Positions 1 through 13,366 of a stretch of 64,000 nucleotides of DNA are shown piece after piece. Every line of letters starts with the position of its first letter. Within the stretch, counting starts at the first letter, position 1. A program made the position numbers and the translations under genes. This stretch comes from Chelydra serpentina (Eukaryota > Chordata > Testudines > Chelydridae): assembly GCA_037349315.1 (NCBI GenBank), contig JBAIAC010000059.1, forward strand, positions 6,536,001 through 6,600,000. The letters run 5' to 3'. A model generated the notes under the pieces. It ran no database searches. It was not told the DNA's origin and saw nothing but the letters and a program-made list of their open reading frames with translations.

Positions 1-141
1 GTAGGGCTAAATGGTGGATGGCATTAAAGGTGAGGTTACGAAGCTTGTACATGATATGGTAGTGAAGGGAGAGCCCCTTCACATAATGTACAAGCTTCTT
101 AACTGAACCTTTAATGCCATCTACCTTTTAGCCCCACCCTA
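1..141. mobile_element. Hairpin MITE (near-perfect palindrome)
   Basis: The left arm (GTAGGGCTAAATGGTGGATG..., then GAAGCTTGTACAT) is repeated in inverted order at about 82-141, which ends GCCATCTACC, TTTTAGCCCCACCCTAC. The arms are about 60 nt with a loop of roughly 20 nt. This is a snap-back non-autonomous DNA transposon. Its left end coincides with the window start, so the target duplication cannot be checked and a few bases may be missing. Confidence 0.7.
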
Positions 142-2412
142 CCTTTCAGCTCTAGCAACTTGATGGAGACATGCACAGAGAAGGGAAAGGTGGTTAGCAT
201 AATGGGCCAAGCAGATGAGTCTAGTGGTAGCATCTGCAATAGCTGTAGACATCAAGGGCAAAGAGGAGTCGATTTTAGTATTCAAGATGCAAGATAAGGG
301 CCTGGGCGAGTGCTCTGAACAGACAGAAAGGAATGGATATTTGAGACAAAGGAAGAGGCAGCAAGATTTAGACACAGCTATGGAGGCGACCAAGAACCAC
401 ATCATCCAGATTCTTCACCAAAATTGAGGCTGAGGGCTTGTTTACTGGTTGGTAAGTTGTATGTCAGATTAGATGTAATTCATAGGAAAGAACAAACCCC
501 TGCAGAGAAATATGGCAACTTGCTTTGTAGTTGACACTTTACAAAGCCAAATTCCACAATGGCCAAGTGTCTTTATAGATCTCAACCCCCCCCTTTTTTT
601 TTAGCAAGTCTTTACATCTGTCACAGAGAAAATTATAGAAAACCAATCTGCTGTAAAGCCCAAACCCCAACTGGAGAGGTAAGATAAAAGGACATTCCTT
701 TATGTCTCCATGGCTAAACCACTTGTCTATGTCTTGGTCATCTATCAACTTGGTCATTCCTCTCTAGTCTCCCTGCCTTGCACCTCACTGCCTCCCCCCG
801 CCCCCGATTCAAAATACCACCACAGCTACCATACAATGCTCTTCCTCACCTGTTGCTTGGACCATGACTCTCTCTTTGAATCCCTCCACTGGCTTCCCTT
901 CACCGTCCACAACAAGTTCAAGTTTCTCTGCTTCACCTCCTCAGGTGCACACACCAGCACCACTCCTGCCTGCCTATCTGCCTTAATGTTCTTCTACTTC
1001 CTCCCTTTTACTCTTTGCCCACAGTCCCTTATCTGCTTTTGCCTTCACTCCTCATCAGGCTCTCTTCCATACTGCCCTTATACACCTGGCTGCTGAGGCA
1101 CAAACTGACACCTTCTCTCCATTCAAATCCCTCTTTTAATTACATTAATTCCACCAAGCCTAAAAATAGCAATGGAAACTGTCAGTGTGATTACACACCT
1201 GATCATTTAAAGTAGTGCAGTACTGACATCCTTCCTGTAGGTCTCCAGAGTTGTATCTGTATTGCCTTGTTGGCCTGTTTTGATTGTATACTCTCAGTGG
1301 GCAAAAAACTAAGTATTCCTCTGCATTTTGTACAGGGCTGAGCACTCTGTGCTTTAATAGTAAGGAGCAGGAGAGGGTGGGAGACAAAGAAATGATGGAA
1401 GGGATGCAGCTGCTAAGGAAGGGAGAGAATGCTAAGAATAAGCAGAAATACGCTGCCTTAAGGGTACCTGTGAAGAGATGTACTTCTTAAAGTAGACAGA
1501 AATGGCTGATATTGACTCATAAGTGTATATGTGTGTGTGTCTCTTTGTACATACACGCATGTGTTGAAAAATAGGGAAAAAAGAACAGGAGCATAGGAGA
1601 ACGTTTTTTTTTTTTTTTTTTTAATTCATGAACTCAAAATTCTACAAGTGTTCTGAGAAGTCAGAGTTGCCCAGCATTTACTGATGATAACCCGGACCTT
1701 GCCAGCATTTTAGTAGTAATACTTGTGAATGGGCCAACAGTTTTAGAGCAGTTTCCGTATGGTTTCCATTTAAAAAAAAAAAAAAAAAAGACATTAAAAT
1801 AATTTTTTTTGTAGAATCATCATATCATGATCAAAATTAAGAAAAGAGATCTGACCGTTTGGGATCTAATTCTCATGACTAATTACCTAGCTGTGTATCG
1901 TTCATTTTGCATACATTTCTAGCCGTAAAGGACTGATGCAAAGTCTATTCTTACAGGAATATGCATTATGGCTTTTGTTATACACATAACACTGTTCTAA
2001 CACATTGCCTTAGCTAAACCCAGGAAAAAGTAGATCCTCTAATCTATTACAAGTTCATGATTCAAAAACATATTCTCATCATTATTTTTAATATATAACC
2101 AACAAGAATGTTGGTATTACATGTTCTCTAATCTGTGTATTATTATTACACACAAAAAACTATGTTAAAATACCATTAAGTTTGCTTAATTCAGCCCTCT
2201 TTTGCTTATGCAGTCTTTAATTATATGATCACATATTTTTGCCACGGGTTCCTGCCTCCTCTTGTGCACAGTTAATGAGCAGCTATTCAACATTCAATGT
2301 GTCCCCCTAGGCTTTATTTACTGCATACTATTCAAACCCTGTGTCAAAGACACAATTATTATTAATTTCCTCATGGGAAAAAATGGTGCTGTCATGGTAC
2401 ACTCTTGCTTCT

Positions 2413-2530
2413 TTACAAACATTAATTAATTTATTTTCACAACACCATTGTGAGGTGAGGTGGTAGTATTCCCATTTAGCAGATAGGGAACTGAGACCTA
2501 GAGAGATTAAAGCTAATTCACACTAGATGA
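2413..2530 (-). mobile_element. MIR-like SINE fragment
   Basis: The sequence TATTCCCATTTAGCAGATAG, then GGAACTGAGACCTAGAGAG, matches the conserved core/3' region of MIR-type tRNA-derived SINEs. It is heavily diverged. A second fragment of the same kind follows at 2748-2890. Confidence 0.55.
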
Positions 2531-2747
2531 TTACAGTGGTCCCCTGGCTGCATAATCTATGAACCTATGAAAACTGCCCACTAGTTTTGGGTGCCCAATC
2601 TGAGATGTCAAGGGCCTTATTTTTCAGTGTATGTTACATCATAGAACAGTTTATATGTTCAAAGCACAGCTCCCACTGACTTCAGCTGCAGCTGTGGGTA
2701 CTCAGTAACTCTGCAGCTCAGCTCAGATCTCAAATCAGATCTCCAAA

Positions 2748-2890
2748 AAATGAGGAACACACAATTAGTAAAAAGTCTGATTTAAGTGAGTTGCCCAGCA
2801 TCACACAGGGACACTGTGGCACAGGCAGGGATGCTCCAGTGCAGTAATCATTTGTCTTAATCATCAGACCATCCTTTATCCTTCTCCAAT
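2748..2890 (-). mobile_element. tRNA-derived SINE fragment, minus strand
   Basis: AGTGAGTTGCCCAGCATCAC and then CATCAGACCATCCTTTATCC read in reverse as a tRNA-like head followed by the typical GTGACTTGCCCAAGGTCACAC-like body. The copy is diverged and no target duplication was identified. Confidence 0.5.
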
Positions 2891-3096
2891 TCCTAGCCTC
2901 ATTCACTACACACAATTCCAGCTTCCACAATAAATGAGGCAGGGGTCATACACACAACAGCCTCCTTTCAATTACATCACCCTGATTCATCCTGAGAGCA
3001 GGTTCATCTTGTGCACTTAGTGAGGCATCAGTCCTGTGGAAAAATAGGATGTGATCATGTAATTAATGTCTGTATCATAATGAATATGCACAAAGG

Positions 3097-3180
3097 GGCT
3101 GAATTAAGGTTGCATAGGTTCCTCCCACTGTGGTCAGCAGACAACCTTAATTCTGGCATTTACTAACTTTTGAGTGCTCA
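3097..3180. repeat. Short inverted-repeat element, copy 1
   Basis: GGGCTGAATTAAGGTTG is followed, after a spacer, by CAACCTTAATTCTGGCATTT. The inner words AATTAAGGTTG and CAACCTTAATT are inverted repeats. The same unit recurs at about 60500 with a shorter spacer, so this is an interspersed family, probably a tiny MITE. Confidence 0.5.
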
Positions 3181-3449
3181 AACCACCCGGAAATTTCATC
3201 ATGTGGAACCATATTTTCACCTACAGGATTCATCATAGGTGCTGGATCCTCTAGATGCTCAGCACAGACCTCTGCCACTTGAGCTAACAGAGAAATTGAT
3301 AGTAGTAGTAGGTTGTCATCCTCTTTGTGGACCAGCACTAGACGAGACACACATTTTGCCTGTAGGTTTCACAGATATCTTCTGACTGCAGTGGAATGTT
3401 GAGACTCAGGAATCTTGGGTTTCATTCTAGTTTCTGGAGGGGACTATGC

Positions 3450-3950
3450 TGTAGGGGAGGTCACAGACTCTTCTGTCCCTATTCCCTCAAGCCTGATCCC
3501 TTCTGCCCATGCCCCAGTCATGTCCCTACTCTTCCATCTCTAGCTCCTTGTCCTAGTCATATAGGTAGTCCCAGTCAGTCCCTCAACCCCTCGGGCTCCT
3601 CATTCTAGTCCCAGTCTCCCTCCTTGGGTTCCTCATCCCAATTCCCCCTCAAAACTCCTTGACCAAGTCTATTTGCCTGGCTATTCCCAGTGTCCCCATC
3701 CTGACTTCTCTGATTTCGGTTCCTCATCCACCCACATTTCCCCACCAACTTCTGCTCTTGGTCTCTTTGCTAGCCAGCCCCTGTCTACTTATCACAGCCT
3801 CCCTCCGACAGGCTCCATGTTCCAATCTACCACCCCTACCCTCCATGTTTGGCTCTTATCCCCTCTGTATGCTGGTCAGGCTGCCCTGGCAAGAGAGACA
3901 GTGTTCCTGCTCTCACTTCCTGTACCTGGTGCCACAGTAAAAAACTCACC
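3450..3950. repeat. Degenerate pyrimidine-rich minisatellite
   Basis: Recurrent words such as GGGTTCCTCATCCCAATTCC, CTCATTCTAGTCCCAGTCTC and GGCTCCTCATTC show a loose tandem structure of about 30-40 bp. Open frames here are a by-product of the low-complexity C/T composition and are not genes. Confidence 0.45.
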
Positions 3951-4781
3951 CTGAGGCAGACACCTGGCATGGACAATTTCAGCCTGAATAGTTAAAGTTT
4001 GGCAAAGATATTAGCAACTGAAAACAGGGTCTTTTAATGGCAAATATTGGGAAACTAACTATATGTGCACTACCATATTCACCTATAATGATTTCAACGC
4101 CAACTTCTCCTCAACTGTAATTAGGCCTTTAAAACTAGTCCAGTTCCTCTTGGGGCTTTAAAGGTCCTTTTTGGAAAATGCCTATTAAAATATTTAAATT
4201 GTCAGTGGTTGGAATAATGGGTGTATACCTCATGTACCCATAAAACCCCACGTGTGCGTACAGAAGTGTAATTGTAAGCATAAGGTCCAACCTGAACAAG
4301 CTAGGACTCTCTTGTACAAGCACGTGTTAGCACAAAGGTGGGGTATGGTAAGTGAAATAGGAGTACCTATATTGTTGATGACTGTAAGTTACACCTTCTT
4401 TTGATATCTATACTTTCTTATCTGGAATAAGATAATAAAAATCCAGAGAACCCTCTTTTGAAAGTTTGATCCTTAGAGACAATTACCCACTCAAAAAGGG
4501 GGCAGCAGAAGCAGAAGTGGGTTCTGAGACCTAAGGTTTAGCTGAGTAATGCTTGAAATCCTGGCAATTAACACTGTGTTTGGAGGGTGCTGAATGGGTA
4601 GTTTGGTGTTTTATCACCCATGAGTCCATCCTAGGAGGTACACACATTACTTAACATAAAAAATAGCATTGGAATTTAATACCAATTTTCAAGACAATAA
4701 AAATCCAACCCCTCTTCAGCAAACTCTGCCCAAAACACGGCTCCACTGAAGTCAATGAAAGTTTTATCATTTACTTTAATG

Positions 4782-4902
4782 TAGGGTGACCAGACAGAAA
4801 ATGTGAAAAATCGGGACAGAGGATGGGGGGTAATCGGAGCCTATATAAGAAAAAGACCCAATCAGGACAGTCCCTATAAAATCGGGACATCTGGTCACCC
4901 TA
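4782..4902 (+). mobile_element. hAT-type MITE, copy 1
   Basis: The terminal inverted repeats are TAGGGTGACCAGA and TCTGGTCACCCTA, with an inner AATCGGGACA / CCTATAAAATCGGGACAT. It is flanked by a perfect 8-bp target duplication, CTTTAATG, at 4774-4781 and 4903-4910, the hallmark of hAT transposition. There is no coding capacity. Three more copies lie in this window. Confidence 0.85.
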
Positions 4903-5056
4903 CTTTAATGAGACCGGGATTTCAGCCCTGATCTCTGCAAGCCCTAGACACTGGCAAAGAGTAGTGCACATTTTGTTCAATACGTTTTCCGGGTAAATTT
5001 TCAATCTGAGGCCTGAGTGCAGCTCGTGGAGCCCTATCCAGGCTAGTTTTATCCCT

Positions 5057-5275
5057 ACAGCCTGGCTAAAAATAGTTGTGTAGCTGGGATGGCAGGGCCT
5101 TTAGCATGGGCTGCACAAGCATCCTGGAGACCCAGGGCACCTACTCGTGTTACTGAAGCCCAAGCTACCACATCTACAATGTTATTTTTAGCCAGGCCAA
5201 AGCTGACACGGATGTGTCTATCCAAACAACACTCACACCTTGGATTGCCAGGCAGACAATACCGTACGTGCAATA
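5057..5275. mobile_element. Remnant of a TIR DNA transposon
   Basis: The words GCTAAAAATAGTTGTGTAGC and TGTTATTTTTAGCCAGGCC form imperfect inverted repeats, surrounding ACTCGTGTTACTGAAGCCC. I recognise this as the inner part of a family common in turtle genomes. The 106-codon open frame across it is incidental. Confidence 0.45.
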
Positions 5276-6498
5276 GCTGGGTAAAGGCCAGAATGGTCCA
5301 TCAGTTTGGCAGAGCAACACTCCCACTTGGGGAGCAGGATGAAGTCTCAGCAGCAGTAGCAAGAGCTATCAGGGAGAAAATAATCCCCTTCTCAGAGGGG
5401 AATGACTAGAGACATCATTTCACACACGTTTTGCTTCCCTTTACATTACTTACATTCAGTGACGTTCTTAGCAAGTTCATTTTGGAAGCTCAGGCTCTGC
5501 GTTAAGCCCTAATTGATATCTAGGGACATGTTTTTAAAAACTGGCATTAAACACTACCCTCGCTTTTCAGACCCTGTTGTGCGTGTAATAATTTGATACG
5601 GAATTTCTGAAACTCACTACCAGGTGATTTTCCAAATGCTTCCACACCTTTAGTGGTAGAAAACCTTATTTCTAAAACATTACATTTTAATTCTTAGAGC
5701 AACATGCACCTGTGAGGCAGCAGGAAATGTCTAAAAGGGCAATGAGGGCCTAATGCTCAGTATGACAGACCACACAAGCCGCATTTGTTCATGGACAAAT
5801 TTCACACGTTCAGATCTTACGATAGACCCACTTGATGACCTCGCAGTATATTTATTTACATATGCAAACCACAATATAACCATGGCAATACAATTTTTAT
5901 AGGACTGTAAGCTCTTAGTGGCGGGGCTCTTGTCTGCACATGCTTAACATGCTCTTGGTGCTAAACCAACCACAAATGATCACAACAATTAATGTATGCC
6001 AAGTTTATACTTTCAGGGAGTATTTTCCTGGCTTAAAACATGGTTTTGTTTCGGTATCAAGGGAATGCTAGAGCAGAACACCTCTCCCTGCCCCTAATCC
6101 CCCGTCCTCCTGATGGCAAAAGCTTCAACATAAATTATATAAAGCTAAAGCAAACCTTTTATTTCCTGTAATATGCAAATCTTGATATGAGAATTTCAGA
6201 TGAATGCACCTTTTAAAAATTACTGCTAAGAAATAAATGGGAGCAATCTTCTTTACTTGTACTTTTCAACATAGTAGTAGTAGTAGTAGTATTGAAAGGT
6301 AACACGTTATGCTCCTGTCGTACCTCATTAATTGGCACTAATGAATGACTGGGAGTCCCATTGTGAATTACTAAATTTGGCAAATTATCAGGGAAGTGGA
6401 ACACACACAAACAAAACAAAGCAAATGTTCTGCATCACAAAATGCATTTTTAGAATGCATTTTGACAATTATTTTTTAGGATTTCCCCCCCTTATAGT

Positions 6499-6840
6499 AG
6501 TTCATAATGTTTAGTCTTGAGAAAAGAAGAGTGAGAAAAGAAGCCTTCAAATATGTGAAAGGATTTTACAAAGAGAACAGTGATCTGAAGTAGGAGTAAT
6601 TGGCTTAATCTGCAGCCCGGAAGATTTAGGATAGGTAGTAGGAAAAACGTTTTCATATAAGGGTAATTAAGTACTGCAATAGGTTACCATGGAGGTTGTG
6701 GAGCCCCCCATCACTGGAGGTTTTAAAGAACAGGTTGGACCGGGCTGGTCTAGATATATCTGGTCCTGTCTCAGGGCAGGGGCCTGCAATAGATGCCCTC
6801 TTGAGGTCCCTTTCAGCCCTACACTTATGATTCTATGTAT
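6499..6840 (+). mobile_element. CR1 LINE 3' end
   Basis: It starts around GTTTAGTCTTGAGAAAAGA and ends GTCCCTTTCAGCCCTACAC, TTATGATTCTATG, the typical CR1 3' terminus with its short ATTCTATG-like tail. It is a truncated copy on the plus strand. Confidence 0.75.
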
Positions 6841-7610
6841 TAGTAAATGTTCTATGGTAGATACTGTAAAACAAATGGTGTCCTGCTAAAATGAGATATC
6901 ATTATAATGATCTGCTGTTAAATGTTTTAGAGAAGCTTGGGGGATTACTGCCATTTATGTGTGTGTCTTACAGAGTGGGTGATCGATGGAAGTGGCCAGT
7001 GAAATCCAACTGTATATATACAGCGATGTACATGGATAAAGTGACACCAATATTTTAGGTATCTTTCAACATTTCTGATATCTAGCTTTTATCTTTCTTT
7101 CATTCTAATCCTCCTTCAGCCCCTCCTCACAGCTACTTTAGGCAGGTATAATTCCTCTGCAAACAGAATTCCATGTCACTGTCCCAAATGTACTTAGAGA
7201 AATTGGAGGCAGGTCTGCTTCAACAATGAAGCAGAAATTAAAGCACCCAAAACCATTATACAACAGCACTGGAAATATAGTTTTTTTAATACTAATTTTA
7301 AATATAATTGTGTTGTGAAAACATTGGCTGATCTCAAGGCTAAAAACTACATTACCTGCCTTCAGCAGAGTCCAACATACAAAACACTTAAAAATATAAA
7401 CAGAAGTCTCAGTTTAAGTTGCTGATATTGCTCTTCAATCAAACCACTAGATGGCAGTTCACCATTTATAAACAACAAAACTTATTACCTGTTTGTCACT
7501 GGCAAAGGATCATGTATAACAAAGTGCTGGCAGGCACTACAATTACTACAGTTGTTTTCTAGGAACACAGACATGTTGTGGGAAACATCAGTAGAAGTGG
7601 CTTTGTGCTA

Positions 7611-7955
<345 letters not shown>

Positions 7956-8479
7956 TCACTATTATATAAGAAGAACAGAGGTTTATTTAAACTGAACTGT
8001 TTGTCTGTGTTCATGCTAAGATTAGGGTGCTTTGGTGGATTAGAAAAACCTGCCCTCGTTTACCTTTGGGACCATGGTTTATTTGCAACATGATTTTCAT
8101 GAAGTAACTTTGGTGGTCTTGGCACAATCCCTAGTGAACAAGAGTCAATATCATAAAACCAGTTCCCCTACTGTAAACCTGCTAAGCATGGTTACCTGCA
8201 GGCAGGTGTTTAACTAAAAGACCAGAATAGCCAGCAAAGTGATGATCAGCCCATCCTGAGCACAGTAAGATCAAGGTCATTAGAAAGAGTGGTGGTGTCT
8301 GCACCATGCAGTTTAATGTCTTATGTACAGAGATCTTAGGTTTCTGCTAGTGCAACAGCTCCCTTAAATCGTTACATTACAAACATTTCTTTCTTTAAAA
8401 AAAAGTGTGCTAATGTCAGTTGCCTAAAGGAGAGGGAGTAGATTTTTCTTTAATTCCTAGAATTATAGTAATAAGAAGA

Positions 8480-8720
8480 AACTAATAGGTCAGCTAGTCC
8501 ATCTCTCTGCCAGTGTAAGGTTTTTCCCTTTGGTATAATCCCCAATGCTTTGTTGAATCCACTTTCAAATGACCTAAGCTTCTACTACTTACTGTGGGAT
8601 TTAGTTTCATAGTTTCGCTGCCAGAATGTGTTACCTGATGTTCAACCTAATTTTTCCCCTTTATAGTTTCATTTCACTAAAACTAGTTATAGCCACCGGT
8701 ACCACCCTAAACAATTCCTC
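8480..8720 (-). mobile_element. Old CR1 LINE 3' fragment
   Basis: TCAGCTAGTCCATCTCTCTG, then CAATGCTTTGTTGAATCC and TGTTACCTGATGTTCAACCT, read as a diverged CR1 3' region in antisense. Strong divergence suggests an old insertion. Confidence 0.6.
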
Positions 8721-9296
8721 TCCCTTCTCAGAGTGAAATCATGGCTCCAATGAAGTCTATCGTTAAACCCCATACGGACTTCAACGGGGCCAGGATTTTA
8801 CCCATATTGTTTACATCCTGCATATCTGTCTGAGACTATAGCACATTGTAAAATCTGAAATGAAAAAGAAGAGGACCTGATAGTGCATGATGCTAAGTCC
8901 CTCCCAGGGGAGGGCTCCACACCGCACAAGACCAAATGAAAAGGTGAAAGGAGCATGGTTGTTTTTTAACCACATAGATCACAAACAACATTTTGCTAAT
9001 TCAGTTAAAGGGAAACCAGTGTGCAGTCACTGAACAGCCGAAAACTTTGCAATATTGGATAGCTACTGGCTACAAGGTGGCAATTTCTAACAGGTAAGCA
9101 TACAATAATGTTGAAAACGCAGAGTGGACATCTGCCTGGCTATTTTGTTCACAATATCTCTGCAGACAAAACAGATTAAAATAACACTTTCATACCTAAA
9201 TAAACTGAACATCCAATCAAACCATTCAGCTGGCCTATCATGCTAACCCATATTATCTCACAGTTTCTTTGTATTCCCGTTTCCATCTCTTGTCAC

Positions 9297-9425
9297 TTGT
9301 CTTACATTTTGACTGTAAGCTCCTCAGGGCAGGGACTATCTTCTTGTTCTGTGTTTGTACAGCACCTAGCACAATGGGGGTCCTGGTCCATGTCTAGGGC
9401 TTGGGATAAAAATAAATAATAATAA
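9297..9425 (+). mobile_element. Retroposon 3' tail (LINE/SINE type)
   Basis: TGTAAGCTCCTCAGGGCAGG, TTTGTACAGCACCTAGCACA and a terminal AATAATAATAATT stretch form a tail that recurs at 23757-23860 behind a tRNA-like head. No head is recognisable here. Confidence 0.5.
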
Positions 9426-12400
9426 TTGAATACAACTTTCCCTAACAAATGTGCAAAACCTCAAGGAAAGGAAAGTAGACTGACTAGATTTTTACCAACT
9501 GTACTTGGACAAGTGAACTAATAAAACCAGAAAAATCATCTAGAGCCGTGAAATCTGAATTTAGAATACACTTATCTGTTACAATGGGCAAATATAATCA
9601 GATACATTCCAGTCTCTTCCTGACATATTTTATTTAGTGCGGGGAAAAGAGCTTAACACTTCAGGCTTTAATAAACCTAAGCTCAATTCGTAAGATGTGA
9701 ACATCAGTTACACAGATTTTCCTTGGAGCGTTCTTTCAAAATGGCTCCCTCCCTATTGCCTCGGTGTTCATGTGGAAAAAACTTTCCCAGTCTTTGCTTA
9801 TAGATGTAACAAGCCCCAAAGGGGCAGCGTAGTCAAAATGGGGTGTTTCTACTCTAAAGAGCAAAGCACACAGGTCAGAAAAATAAACAAGTGAATGGAA
9901 GGGACTGAATGAATGAATGCATGAATGAAAGTTGATCAGTAAGGCCTTTCCACGAGCAGGTTTAAGTCACATACCAATCATTTACACAAGTAATTATTTA
10001 CAGTAATTATCATACTATTCAGTTACAATGAGGGATTATCATAACAATATCTGCAGTCACTAGATTTGCCATTCTACTTGATAACTGAATGATAACTGCA
10101 GATGAAACATGCTTGTTATACACACACAAAACACACACACACACTACTTCACTTACATGTAATCTACATACAGTTACACATCATTGTATTCTCTTGGAGT
10201 GCCAAGAACATACAAAAATTAATATAGGATATTGTTGGAAACCACTGCTATTCTAGGTTTACCTTTTAAATGTCTGGCCATCAGGGAAAACAAGCAAGCA
10301 AGAACACTGGATTTTAGGTGGTGACTATAATTCGAGATAAATTCACACTGTATGAAGATAACACATGAGAATTTGGGGCACATAACTGTAGACACAGATC
10401 TTGGCGGAAATGAGTAAAATCTGAGTGCAAGGTTCAACTGTAAACAATTATTTGACAGGCTGTGTGCCGGAGACAGTGTTTTCAGGGCTAGTTGAGATAA
10501 GTGGGAACACCCTGAACTGATTCACTTGAAATGCAGATAACGGGAGGAAATAAGCAATTGGTCCTTACACAATCTCCAAAGTGATTGGTCCTTACATGAT
10601 CTGCACAGTGTCCAACCCAATTAGATCCAACAAATATAGATGTTAGTGGCTAGGGAAAATGTATATAAACTGTCTAGCATGTGACATGCTTGAACTGGAA
10701 CTGGAATTGGTATCACCCAGTATCTAAACTCCTGCATCTGGGTGGCCTTGTCCACGTGGGCCTAGAGCTCTCACATACCTAATAAGAGTAACCTGAGTGA
10801 TGAGCAGGAGTCAAATCAAGTTGTTTGGGATCCTGAGAATGGGATAAAGTGTTCTCCCAGAACTGGATGAGGCATTCTGGATAAGCCAAGTGGAAGAGGT
10901 CTTGGAAGGAATCCCAACATTATTGTCTTGCAAAATAATCTGGTAAAACATTTCTTCGGACATTATACTTTTTTATGGTCTGGAAAATAATGTAGTAGAG
11001 TCCTCAGAATCCAAACTGCAATCGAGAGATGTTATGTATATAGGAATACAGAGCAGATCACAGAGCCTTTGTGCTGCTTAAATATAAAAGCAAAGTTAAA
11101 GGCAGCTGTAAAGTTACTACAGTTGCCTGCAGATCTTGCCAAAGTACCAGATGCTGCTGCAGCAAAAATTCTGATAGGATATAGTGGGACAGATGGTATG
11201 ACATCACCTGAGAATATTCTTAGGACATGTTTATTTTGACATTGCGTGTGTGATTATTTTCTGCTTATGTTGCTGTAATTCCTATTTGAAATAGAATCAT
11301 TACTAATCTAATTAGATAAGGCATATTTCTACAGGCTCATAAATGACAACACAATATTAGGCACAAAACACATTTGTTATTCGGGCAGTCTCCATGAAAA
11401 GTACATATATATGAAAGCGATGAGGTTAAGTTACATGGCTATATCTTCTGAGCCTATTAGTGTTTGAAAAGATCAAGAACATCCTCATTATAAGCAAACT
11501 TCACTATTATTTCAAGCTGCATATTCCAGAGTTATTGAAGTACATTCATACTGAGGAATTTGCCCATGCCACAGTATTTAAAGGATTTACATTTGACATG
11601 TACATAATTATATGCTTTAAATACTGTAAACCACAGTGGGTCAAATCCTGTGTTTTTGTTAAGCATAGCAACTACATCAAAGTTTACAGAATACATTCCT
11701 GAGCTATTTCATCTGCAGAGTCTGCATTACACTACATGCCCTGGAGATGGCTGCCTCTTACTGAACTCCTTCCCTTAAAAAATTCTAAATATCTGAGGAA
11801 TGCAGTAAAGCCATGAAAAATGACTGTTGTCAACTAATACCACGAGAAAAATTATAATCCACTTAGGAATTTAAAGGAACCAAGACAAATTGCCAATGTC
11901 AGAGGATGCTAACATACAAGCTGCAGCAGAACAAAGACAAATCACCTACATTTGTTTTACCGTTCAATACATATACTGGCTCTTGTGACATTATGTCCTT
12001 ATGTTCTATGGTTTTGCTCTTACATTCCACAAAACTAGGTGATGTGAGCTGCTATGGCTCTCTCTGATGCATTCTTGTGCTCCACAGTACCGGGGAAGTG
12101 CTCCCTGAATCTCATGCAACACAAATACACATCTATTAAACCAAGTTCTTTCAATTTCAGTGGCAAGATGCAGGCTGCACTGTAACTTGACATACACATG
12201 CTCTCAAGGCATGAAAGCAGAGAGTTGCAACCTGCAGCCTTCTACCATAGAACCAGTTGCTCCAACTATATCTTACAAGGCTAGATTGTGCCAGTTAGGC
12301 CCGGCCCAGAGAGAAAAGAAATGTGGAGGCAGCACTGGAGAGCATTCTGCTTACCTGAATTCCCTGGTCACCGGTGAAGCACGCTCACTACAAAAGCCCT

Positions 12401-13138
12401 TCGTAGGATACAGCCTGCTCCCTCCTCATGCTAGAACCATAGTTCCACCTCCTCTATGCCCATTTGAAATACCATGCACCTTTGGAGGAGTAAGGAGGAC
12501 ACACTCTGCACTTCCTTGAATGCAGGGTCTGCAGAAATCCCTGATCCTTAAAGGGGCCACACAAAGAGATGGCTCCTTGCACCTTCCTCCCACCGCATAC
12601 CCACAGAAAGGCCAGGCAGAATATAGTCCTCAACCATCAGTTGTGCAGAGGCAGCATCCCATGATCTTGTCTCACCCCACCTGGGACAATTAGAAACATC
12701 TCACAAGCCAGGTCACTCCATGAGATCTACAGGCTCTTGCAAGTTTGTCCCAGCTCCAGTGGCCCTGATGAAAGTGAAGTTCCAAGTTTTCAGGAGGAAA
12801 AGGTCATGCGTGCAGCAATGTCACCAGGGAGATTGTCTATCGTTTCAGTCACAGCAACAAGGCACTCGGTGAAGCTGCCATCATTAGCAGTAAGGAAGGG
12901 AGAGAACTGAATTAACTGGTTCTGTGTCTTATGGATCCAAAACAAAAACCCAACCCAGCACACTCAAATGGCCCTGTGCTGCACGTCTGCTATCCCCGCT
13001 GAAATAAAAAGAGGCCCTCTCTGTTCACTTTGGGTTGAATCAAATCTGCATCAAAGTGAGCAATGGACTAACATGGATGCTCAGAAAGAAAGGGTGGGTG
13101 AAAGGCTTGTGGTCTCGCTTGGCTCTACTTAAGACACT

Positions 13139-13366
13139 TGGGGTATGTCCACACTGTGATAAAAGGGATGAGCAGGTGGTCCGGGTCAACTGACTCAGGC
13201 TCCTGGGGCTTGGGCTGTGGGGCTATAAAATTGCAGTGTAGTTGTTAGGGCTTCGGCTGGAGCCTGAGCTCTGGGACCCATCCCCCTCAAGGGGTCTCAG
13301 AGCCTGAGTGGGCTCCAGCCCAAATGTCTACATTGCAGGGGTTTTATTGTAGTGCAGACAGACTCT
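13139..13366. mobile_element. Hairpin DNA transposon (non-autonomous)
   Basis: The left end TATGTCCACACTGTGATAAA pairs with the right end TTTTATTGTAGTGCAGACAG. Inner arms GGGCTTCGGCTGGAGCCTGA and CTGAGTGGGCTCCAGCCC also pair around a CCCATCCCCCTCAAGGGG centre. I know this hairpin family as abundant in turtles and crocodilians. No clear target duplication was found. Confidence 0.6.

Noticed and set aside
5089..5409. Plus-strand frame of 106 codons.
   Set aside because: It overlaps a recognisable DNA-transposon remnant and has no protein similarity I know.
12160..12519. Plus-strand frame of 119 codons.
   Set aside because: No recognisable domain, no splice-site support and a translation typical of C-rich intronic repeat DNA.
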